64,000 nucleotides of DNA, taken from assembly GCA_949316235.1 (NCBI GenBank), contig OX438747.1, positions 31,406,601-31,470,600 of the forward strand, written 5' to 3'. This document shows, in pieces, positions 60,601 through 64,000 of this stretch; positions within the stretch are counted from its first letter, which is position 1, and the number at the start of each line of letters is the position of its first letter. Both the position numbers and the translations under genes were made by a program. The notes beneath the pieces were generated by a model. It was given only the letters and a program-made list of their open reading frames with translations. It made no database searches and was not told the origin of the DNA. The stretch comes from Oegoconia quadripuncta. Taxonomy: Eukaryota > Arthropoda > Insecta > Lepidoptera > Autostichidae.

Positions 60601-63600
60601 TATATTCAAAAAAACTGTGCATAAATAGTGCCACTGATATATACAAGTCCTATACAATACAATACAATACAATACAAAACAAATCCCCTTTATTGCACAA
60701 CAGAAAAGAACAGTTTCAGAAAAGTGGCAAGATTAGAACGTACAATTTGGCGACCTTATCACTAAAAGCGATCTCTTCCAGGCAACCTTTAAATAGTAAT
60801 AAATAGTTCTTCAAAAACAACGAAGTTATTTAGATGTCTTTCTGAAAAGAGGCAGCGCAGATGACAGACTTTATGTAGGGTGGACAAAAATATCCAAATC
60901 GATTTATCCACGATGATTGAACGTATTATATTCTATGATTTAACACATACGGAGAACAAAAAAATGCGGCCAACAAAAAGTTCGTCGTCTACGCTTTTTT
61001 TTTTATTTGAGGGGGCGGCAAACGAGCATGCGGGTCACCTGATGGAAAGCAATCACCGCCGCCCATGGACACCCGCAACACCAAAAGGGACACAGATGCG
61101 TTGCCCGCCTTTGAGGAAGGTGTAGGCTCGTTTCTTGAAGGTTCCAATGTCGAACTCGTTCGGGAATACGCTGCCCCATTATCACAAATATATCTAAATA
61201 ACTTCGTTGTTTTTAAAGAACTATTTTTGGGAATTGTATATTTCGCTGGCCCTATTCATGCACAGTTTTTTGGGGACATAAACTATAACCATAGGTAAAG
61301 CAGACTTTGCGCATGAGAATGAGGATTCCAAGAACACGCCAGAATGCTCACTTAAAATATTTAATAAGTTGTAAACTACAGTGGCACAATTTTATTCATT
61401 TGGGCACTAGTGCCCATTTGGCACTAATTCAGTACAGTTTTTGTCACTGACAAAATAGCTGAATTTCACTGTGTGTTTTCTAGCATCACGCACGTGATTT
61501 GTTTTGCTAAGCAATTCACTTATGAACTACGGTCTAGTTACGTTTTGAGTGGGTGACTTTAGAAGCAACTCATCATTTTCCTGTCCTTATCCCACCATAG
61601 GTGAAGTCGGCACAACATTCTTTTCCACTCTCATCTATCAGCCGTCATCTCCGTACTCACCCCTTTCACATTATATCATTCCTCTACCCACACCTTCTTC
61701 GGTCTTCCTCTATCTCTGTATCCCTCCGCGTTCATACTTAGAACTCGTCTCGTTACATGCCTTTCATCCCTCCTCATAATGTGCCCAAACTATGCTAACC
61801 TATTACTCCTCAACTTTTCTGTTATTAGTGCCACTTTCACAGTTCCTGTGATTTAATTTAACCGCCTCCGTGGCTCAATGTAAACAACATAGGGTTTACA
61901 AATCGGAGATTGCGGTTTCGATCCCCAGCGGGGTACATGTTTAGTACTCGGTTTGGTTAGTGGTAGCGCATTTTAAATGTCCGCCTGGCTTGTTACCACC
62001 ATCTTATCGAAATCTGCCGCCAAACAGCAATGTTAATAGCATTGTCAGAGATAAGATAACTATCTTGTTCCCCAAATATTTGGGTTTCCGGGTCAGTACG
62101 CTTCCATCTTCGGCCTCATATACACTTAACATCAGGTGTGATTGAGGTCAAGTGCTAACCCGTTGTGCATAAAAAAAACATTCATTCCTGATCTTATCTT
62201 CATTCTCATCTCTGCCATATGCATTCGACTTTCATTCGTTTCTATCATTGCCCAACATTGAGATCCATACATGGTGACAGTTCTCATGATGGTCTTCTAA
62301 ATTTGCCCCTTGAGTTTCAGGAATATCCTTGGGACACACGTAGTCCCCAAAACCTGTTGCCATTTCGTCCATCCTTCGTCGTTAGAAGCAAATAATAAAC
62401 CAAAATTCTGGCTGCCCAAAGTTTATTTATTAGGGGCTTCAAACAAAGCACACATAAATATTTATAATTAATTATTGCTCCTCAATTTCGGATGAAAACA
62501 AAGTTAAAACCAGTAATTTGGCAGAACAACCAACTTCAATTGTTCCATTCTTTATCTCAGGAACGCATCATCAGATCTTCACCAAAATATGGAACACTCT
62601 TGTGGTAAACTCTATCAAACAAATAAGTTTAAAAAACTAAAAAATCCCGACAACATATTTTGTAATTAGCGGGCGCCATGTTGGATTTTTTACCATAAAA
62701 TGTATCCTGTGACACTCCAGGGATCACGACGAATGTAACGATACTGTAGACGATAATCACAAATTATAAATAATGTATGTAAAAGCAGTTACATCAACTA
62801 CTCGGATTTGTAGACGACAATCACAAATTATAAATAATGTATGTAAAAGCAGTTACATCCACTACTCGGAACACCCGCTAGTTGAGTGACATCGAATTGT
62901 AAGCCATTATTTATAATTTGTGATTGTCGTCTACAGATACCGTGGCATTTGAAATCGGTCAAGACGCTACAAGAGGAAACTTAGAAAGCTGCATATGTAG
63001 ATTCGATAATTATTTCTCACTTTCGGCACAGAATAGGTAATAGTACTAACGCTTTCGGTTGAACGGTGAACAATTTACGAAGATATCGCGAACTAAATAT
63101 ACAAAAAAAATAGGCACAGTTCCATTGAGAATGTCCTCCTTTTGTGGAAGTCGTCTAAAATGTTTTGTGTTTTTGTACACTGTTGTTAAACGTAAAGTTG
63201 TTAATGTTAAACACATGTTAACACACTTAATGTGTAAACTTAATGTGTACAAAAACACATGTTAATGTTGTTAAACGTAAAGTTGTTAATGTTAAACAAC
63301 ATGTGTTTTAATGTTGTTAATGTTAAACACATGTTAACACACTTAATGTGTAAACTTAATTTGTACAAAAACACATGTTAATGTTGTTAAACGTAATGTT
63401 GTTAATGTTAAACACATGTTAACACACTTAATGTGTACACTTAATGTGTACAAAAACACATGTTAATGTTTTTAAACGTAATGTTGTTAATGTTAAACAC
63501 ATATTAACACACTTAATGTGTACAAAAACACATGTTAATGTTTTTAAACGTAATGTTGTTAATGTTAAACACATGTTAACACACTTAATGTGTACAAAAA

Positions 63601-64000
63601 CACATGTTAATGTTGTTAAACGTAATGTTGTTAATGTTAAACACATGTTAACACACTTAATGTGTACACTTAAGGTGTACAAAAACACAAAACATTTTAG
63701 ACGACTTCCACAAAAGGAGGAGATTCTCAATGGAACTGTGCCTATTTTTTTTGTATATTTGGTTCGCGATATCTTCGTAAATTGTTCACCGTTCAACCGA
63801 AAGAGACCTACCCGGTAACTAATCTACAAATTATAACATGTTGTGTTGTTCATAATTTGTTTTTCTTTTCAGTATGGCGTAAGCGTCCAATGTCAGAGTG
63901 CGTTGGGGGCAAGAAAGCTGATATGCACCAGAACCGGGCCTTCATAAACTGGATGCAGAAGGTCGGAATAGTGGACAATAAAGGGAGACTGTCTGTATCC
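41946..64000 (+). CDS. Secreted protein with two Kazal-like domains (partial gene)
   Basis: Six exons join in phase to about 354 residues before the window ends: 41946-42126, 45142-45306, 47550-47837, 52793-52931, 57918-58078 and 63873-64000. The N-terminus MLYKLILLASINAQVIC is a signal peptide, so the product enters the secretory route. A charged Glu/Lys-rich stretch without cysteine (about 35-160) follows. Kazal-like domain 1 spans about 166-221 and domain 2 about 269-321. Each has the C2-x7-C3 and C4-x6-C5 spacing typical of Kazal folds, which often inhibit serine proteases or serve as extracellular modules. Domain 1 lacks the usual Y-x-P before C3; domain 2 has NDYEPEC. Inhibitory activity is therefore uncertain. 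I cannot name an orthologue. Confidence 0.85.
42225..42541 (+). pseudogene. Non-LTR retrotransposon ORF C-terminus, copy 3, in intron 1
   Basis: The frame runs SAKRRKYAGLSSDLIFAPFG, VETLGPWGPG, RISLAIQRGNSASLLGTL to a natural stop at 42541. It is open to its 5' edge, where TGCATCTTCCAG/GA resembles a splice acceptor in the phase that exon 1 needs. The simplest reading is a 5'-truncated LINE insertion that has kept its frame. Confidence 0.75.
42630..43120. repeat. Two inverted copies of repeat N in intron 1
   Basis: 42630-42780 (plus: GAACGGATTTGGATGAAATT, GATAAAGTGAGTAGTTCTCG) and 42885-43120 (minus: ATTTCATCCAAATCCGTTCA). They face each other about 100 bp apart. Confidence 0.65.
43513..43596 (+). 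CDS. Candidate extra exon in intron 1
   Basis: The 84-nt stretch lies between an AG (GTGTGTCAG) and a strong donor (CAAG/GTGAGTCC). It is phase 1 at both ends, matching exon 1 and exon 2 exactly. It would add residues including YSPIINQCVKWGGHP and DTSCKQDFQQ, with two cysteines. The polypyrimidine tract before the acceptor is weak. It may be a cassette exon or coincidence. Confidence 0.4.
43862..43965 (-). repeat. Repeat N fragment
   Basis: ACTAAATTACATCCAAATCC and TTCATCCGTTTCGCCGTGAT. Confidence 0.6.
43966..44690 (+). pseudogene. CR1/Jockey-like LINE RT C-terminus, split by MITE D
   Basis: The left part reads GYKNKLAVHISRLHKVTKPF KGQ. The right part (from about 44385) reads WFYNKVPAEIQNLPLNKFK and RKLRAKGYYNHFYLDEKSAW to a stop at 44524. 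These are consecutive segments of one LINE ORF2 end. The 3' UTR (CTCGGCGATATCCAGT, GAGTTTCTTGCTCGTTCTTC) follows to about 44680. Between the parts lies an insertion of about 290 bp containing MITE D. Confidence 0.7.
44168..44335. mobile_element. MITE D inside the LINE
   Basis: GATCGATCTTGAGACTGGGA, GATACTGTTTCAATATGAAA and TCGGTCTCGAGAGCGGTTTG. The end inverted repeats are more diverged than in the 20495 copy. Confidence 0.7.
45142..45306 (+). CDS. Exon 2
   Basis: The acceptor TCAATTGCAG/AGGACG and donor GTTACAG/GTGAGT are phase 1 on both sides. It encodes 54 complete codons of charged sequence (DEKEEVVFIPNEKEVF, GDIGARAGHPVT) without cysteine. No known domain. The pattern suggests a linker. 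Confidence 0.85.
45330..45620 (-). mobile_element. SINE-A, full length, in intron 2
   Basis: It begins 24 bp after the exon 2 donor with an A/T-rich tail. B box GGGATTCGAACCCGCGACCT and head CACTACACTAAACAGGTCGT are at the right. Confidence 0.9.
46154..47378 (+). mobile_element. Mariner-superfamily transposon with 270-bp TIRs
   Basis: TIRs 46154-46423 and 47109-47378 begin ACAGGGCGTCCCAAAGTTAT and are inverse over 270 bp; TA flanks both ends. Each TIR contains the tRNA B-box consensus GGTTCGATTCC (46302-46312 in reverse; 47220-47230). The interior holds only the 3' part of a transposase gene. It lies in intron 2, ending 171 bp before exon 3. Confidence 0.9.
46620..47030 (+). pseudogene. Transposase C-terminal part (DDE, mariner superfamily)
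   Basis: The open frame includes IFQQDGAPAHNSRRAADFL, with the second catalytic D in QQDG, and RWPARSPDLTPLDFFFWGYV, with the third acidic residue in PLDFF. The spacing is D-40-D, near the DD41D (rosa-type) group. The N-terminal DNA-binding domain and first D are missing, so it cannot encode an active enzyme. It ends at a natural stop (47030) after FEHLIN. Confidence 0.85.
47395..47525. mobile_element. MITE family Q, copy 2
   Basis: The inverse of 6305-6437 (TTCTGACATGTGATTGGTTG, TTTCTCATTGGTCAACGTTA). It abuts the exon 3 acceptor region, which begins about 25 bp later. Confidence 0.65.
47550..47837 (+). CDS. Exon 3: acidic linker and Kazal domain 1, C1-C5
   Basis: The acceptor TTTCAATTTCCAG and donor AGCA/GTAAGT are both phase 1. 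It encodes 95 complete codons. The first half is Glu/Lys/Arg-rich. The second half is DCSNLECNNTVKSLCGG ... FLNECYFRKVNC, with C2-x7-C3 and C4-x6-C5 spacing. The N-E-C of FLNEC matches the conserved N-x-C of Kazal domains. The sixth cysteine is in exon 4. Confidence 0.88.
47838..49020. other. Intron 3 DNA, unassigned, with a GC-richer block
   Basis: Positions 48730-49010 are markedly GC-richer (CTCTTGGAGAGCTCGCG and similar) and open in several frames on both strands, but I recognise no domain. It may be part of a retroelement that the second mariner element entered. Confidence 0.4.
49028..50068 (+). mobile_element. Second mariner-superfamily transposon, 284-bp TIRs
   Basis: TIRs 49028-49310 and 49785-50068 begin CAGGGCGTCCCACGGCTATG; TA flanks both ends. 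The B-box consensus GGTTCGATTCC is again inside each TIR (49174-49184 in reverse; 49912-49922). It is related to the element at 46154 but clearly diverged, so a separate subfamily. It lies in intron 3. Confidence 0.9.
49489..49790 (+). pseudogene. Decayed transposase 3' end
   Basis: The upstream frame reads SWIGTNGRKN. After a frameshift another frame reads WPPRSPDLTPLDFFLWGYV and then KKSTGSEIIKRV and HFEHLIN, aligned with the transposase at 46620-47030. Only the region around the last catalytic residue survives. Confidence 0.8.
50195..50672 (+). mobile_element. SINE-A, SINE-C tail and SINE-B tail in series
   Basis: SINE-A is complete (50195-50462; head GGTGTAGTGGTTAGCTACTC, B box GGTTCGAATCCCGC). 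SINE-C end follows directly (50463-50522; TCCGTTATCTAGTATTCATA), then SINE-B end (50528-50672; TTATGCATAAAAAAAG). All have the same orientation. Confidence 0.85.
50835..51240 (+). repeat. Dispersed repeats N and M
   Basis: N: GAACGGATTTCGATGAAATT to GCAGGCGAAGCTACGGGCAG (to 51045). M: AGCTTCTCGAGTGCAGGTCA and following (51050-51240), matching 2900-3020. Confidence 0.6.
51372..52206. repeat. 23-bp minisatellite, about 36 copies
   Basis: The unit is GGAGTATCTCCACAAAATTA plus AAC. Two main variants alternate irregularly: TATCTCCAC and TAGCTCTAC, with CAGAG or GGAG starts. A 13-bp irregularity lies near 51835-51870. No coding role is apparent. Confidence 0.95.
52335..52470 (-). repeat. LINE 3'-end fragment
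   Basis: GATGAAATGAAATGTTTATT at the left suggests the tail of a minus-strand LINE. Weak assignment. Confidence 0.4.
52793..52931 (+). CDS. Exon 4: Kazal domain 1 C6 and linker
   Basis: The acceptor ACCATTTACAG/GATACAG is phase 1. Two other AGs just downstream give a stop or wrong phase. The donor CGAGAAG/GTGAGT is phase 2. It encodes 45 codons including KENCRLIADHY, whose cysteine is the likely sixth of domain 1, and FKPIIGPIVKPDMTEIV. The polypyrimidine tract is weak. Confidence 0.8.
52970..53115 (-). repeat. Two short LINE tails
   Basis: GATCCATTTAGCGACACTTA and GACCCATTTAGCGACACACA are repeats of the same minus-strand 3' end 80 bp apart. Confidence 0.5.
53141..53404 (+). mobile_element. 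SINE-A, full length
   Basis: Head GACGACCTGTTTGGTGTAGT, B box GGTTCGAATCCCGC, end AGATGGCGCTGTGTGTTTGT with a TTTCA-rich tail. GAAAATATACATTT occurs twice just before it, possibly part of the target duplication. Confidence 0.9.
53843..53935 (-). mobile_element. Diverged SINE-B tail at the edge of the triplication
   Basis: ATGCACAACGGGTTAGC, CAGTCACACTTGATGTGAAA and GATGAGGTCG match SINE-B at low identity. Confidence 0.55.
53903..54800. repeat. 280-bp tandem triplication
   Basis: GGTTAGAAACGCACTCACTT begins at 53903, 54183 and 54463, exactly 280 bp apart. The copies differ by only a few bases. The third is interrupted by a SINE-A end at 54703-54759. The unit includes a weak, ancient SINE-B-like core (ACAACAACGCTATCAACATA, GATATCTGCCCTATCATCAA). 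Confidence 0.95.
54703..54759 (+). mobile_element. SINE-A 3' end inserted in the third repeat
   Basis: AACTAGATGGCGCTGTGTGT and the TTATT tail. It splits GGTACATTTA from AAAGTTTAAG, and TTTA occurs on both sides. Extreme 5' truncation. Confidence 0.85.
54801..55400. other. Unassigned AT-rich intron DNA
   Basis: Nothing recognised. Confidence 0.4.
55570..55700 (-). repeat. 5S rRNA-derived repeat, copy 2
   Basis: On the minus strand the core (55616-55670) reads CGATCAGCGAAGTTAAGCAA then CAGTTAGTCCTTGGATGGGT and GACC. This follows the 5S rRNA box A to box C segment closely. The 5' side has TATTCGTTTTCGAT in place of the usual 5S sequence, a change shared with copy 1, so both come from one mobile family. 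Confidence 0.7.
55840..56342. repeat. Repeat N copies and a LINE tail
   Basis: An inverted N (55840-56150; AGCTTTCCTCCCGCGACTTC) is interrupted at 55880-55992 by a LINE end with (TTGA)n. A forward N follows at 56155-56342 (ATGCGAAAGTTTGTGTGTGT to CGGGCGGAAAGCTAGTTT). Confidence 0.65.
56343..56890. other. Unassigned AT-rich intron DNA
   Basis: Nothing recognised. Confidence 0.4.
56895..57030 (+). repeat. LINE 3' end with TTGA tail
   Basis: GCCTGGAAGAGATCGCTGTT, TGTACGCTGTATTCTACATG and GCAATAAAGAGTAAGTATTT; same family as 32345. Confidence 0.75.
57031..57596. other. Unassigned intron DNA
   Basis: Nothing recognised. Confidence 0.4.
57597..57825 (-). repeat. LINE 3' end family O with (GATA)n tail
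   Basis: TAGA repeats (57597-57628) are the tail of a minus-strand element sharing GTGTGCTACAGGCGTACAAA and CACTGATTTTCAGCTATTAC with 12930-13120. Confidence 0.7.
57918..58078 (+). CDS. Exon 5: Kazal domain 2, C1-C5
   Basis: The acceptor TGTTTCTTGTAG (good pyrimidine tract) is phase 2 and the donor AATCA/GTGAGT phase 1. It encodes 53 codons: GMRCPHPCPITC, TNDYEPECAVT, VFVNHCKLDYNSCWNGI. The spacing C-x7-C and the motif F-V-N-H-C-x6-C match the Kazal pattern. The Y-x-P before C3 is present. An extra cysteine near the start gives seven in all with exon 6. Confidence 0.88.
58205..58365 (+). mobile_element. SINE-B 3' half in intron 5
   Basis: GTTGTGCTCCGGTTGTCAGA to GACGTGCATAAAAAAA; no head. 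Confidence 0.8.
58380..59270. other. Unassigned intron DNA
   Basis: Frames of 70-95 codons on both strands at 58807-59150 carry no recognisable domain. Confidence 0.4.
59275..59668 (-). mobile_element. Retroposon J, full-length
   Basis: A poly-T tail is at the left, CTATAGGAGAAGGCAAAGGG follows, and the 5' end is at the right (GAGTTCCCGCCAATT). Nearly collinear with 39300-39690. Confidence 0.8.
59930..60070. repeat. Dispersed repeat P, copy 2
   Basis: The inverse of 16137-16262, with AATATTTGTCCTGCTCACTC and ACGTCGCGTCGCGCGCGACA. Confidence 0.65.
60368..60512. mobile_element. Palindromic MITE D, full copy
   Basis: TTATTAATAAATAGATCTTG at the left mirrors CTTGAGAACGGTTTACTAAT at the right. 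Inserted in repeat E. Confidence 0.8.
60655..60790 (-). repeat. LINE 3' end with (AATAC)n tail
   Basis: AATAC repeats are followed by TTATTGCACAACAG and TAAAAGCGATCTCTTCCAGG, the inverse of the 32345 family with a different tail. Confidence 0.7.
60991..61150 (+). repeat. Dispersed repeat L, copy 2
   Basis: GGGGGCGGCAAACGAGCATG to CCCATGGACACCCGCAACAC, almost identical to 29755-29885, preceded by poly-T. Confidence 0.75.
61555..62385 (-). pseudogene. RTE-like LINE reverse-transcriptase remnant, split by SINE-B
   Basis: On the minus strand, 62385-62180 reads KWQQVLGTTCVPRIFLKLKG and TIMRTVTMYGSQCWAMIE. 61855-61560 reads FGHIMRRDERHVTRRVLSMN and GYRDRGRPKKVWVEE. These are the end of the RT and the following conserved region of RTE-type LINEs. 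Several in-frame stops show it is dead. Confidence 0.75.
61856..62179 (+). mobile_element. SINE-B, full length
   Basis: The best-preserved head in this orientation: AACCGCCTCCGTGGCTCAAT, then GGTTTCGATCCCCAGCGGGG, and the tail TTGTGCATAAAAAAAA. It splits the LINE remnant. Confidence 0.9.
62386..62740. other. Unassigned intron DNA
   Basis: Nothing recognised with confidence. Confidence 0.4.
62746..62936. repeat. 64-bp direct repeat with an inverted third copy
   Basis: GTAGACGATAATCACAAATT begins at 62746 and GTAGACGACAATCACAAATT at 62810. The inverse CATTATTTATAATTTGTGAT...GTCTAC lies at 62906-62936. Confidence 0.85.
63052..63803. mobile_element. Foldback-type element with internal tandem repeats
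   Basis: The 129-bp arms 63052-63180 and 63675-63803 are near-perfect inverses (CTTTCGGTTGAACGGTGAAC at the tips, GTGTTTTTGTACAC inside). Between them are repeats spaced 72-116 bp with TAAACGTAATGTTGTTAATG and AACACATGTTAACACACTTA, themselves rich in small palindromes. There is no transposase. Open frames on both strands are artefacts. It ends 69 bp before exon 6. Confidence 0.85.
63873..64000 (+). CDS. Exon 6 (runs past the window): Kazal domain 2 C6 onward
   Basis: The acceptor TTTTTCTTTTCAG has a strong pyrimidine tract and is phase 1. The frame is open to the window end: WRKRPMSECVGGKKADMH, FINWMQKVGIVDNKGRLS. The cysteine in MSEC is the likely sixth of domain 2, placed as in exon 4 of domain 1. 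Confidence 0.85.

Larger units (their letters stand above)
60200..61500. repeat. Large imperfect inverted repeat of family E
   Basis: The left arm (60200-60850, plus) is interrupted by MITE D (60368-60512) and a LINE tail (60655-60790, minus). The right arm (61150-61490, minus) carries the inverse of AGTGGAATTCAGCTATT, GCATTCTGGCGTCACG and AAAACAACGAAGTTATTTAG. Repeat L lies between the arms. Confidence 0.65.

Noticed and set aside
63428..63818. Frames of 122-124 codons on both strands
   Set aside because: They consist of the tandem core and arm of a foldback element. The translated repeats follow the DNA period.

Overview
This is nuclear DNA from an insect, most likely a moth or butterfly. 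It is AT-rich and the genes have introns. Several tRNA-derived SINE families, LINE 3' ends with simple-repeat tails, hAT, mariner and Harbinger-type remnants and a Ty3/gypsy LTR retrotransposon make up most of the sequence. Nothing in it is prokaryotic. The lepidopteran assignment rests on familiarity of the repeat families and was not tested by a search. Family letters (SINE-A, J, N and so on) are labels made for this window.

Region 1 (1-21.7 kb) is repeat-dominated intergenic DNA. I recognise no host gene there. Two non-autonomous hAT elements have perfect 8-bp target duplications (1361-1972 and 13325-14029). Many SINE-A and SINE-B copies are present, some nested in each other, together with LINE 3' ends and small foldback elements.

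Region 2 (21775-28302) is a complete Ty3/gypsy element on the minus strand. Its two 286-bp LTRs are identical, it is flanked by a 4-bp ATAC duplication, gag and pol are intact and overlap in a -1 frame, and a 72-bp tandem array lies before the 3' LTR. It is a recent insertion.

Region 3 (28.3-41.9 kb) is again intergenic. It holds a 69-bp minisatellite, RTE-like LINE pieces split by a SINE, a 5S rRNA-derived repeat, a Harbinger-like element with a broken MADF domain inserted in a SINE and itself carrying a LINE fragment, and SINE chimeras.

Region 4 (41946 to the window end) is a host gene on the plus strand, found by joining exons of compatible phase: 41946-42126, 45142-45306, 47550-47837, 52793-52931, 57918-58078 and 63873 onward. 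It encodes a secreted protein with a signal peptide, a charged spacer and two Kazal-like cysteine domains. Both domains are split by a phase-1 intron between cysteines 5 and 6. The 3' end lies outside the window. A further in-phase candidate exon (43513-43596) sits in intron 1. The introns are filled with mobile DNA: two related mariner-type transposons with ~270-284 bp inverted termini that carry a tRNA B-box consensus, a 23-bp minisatellite, a 280-bp triplication, and a foldback element that ends about 70 bp before the last exon.
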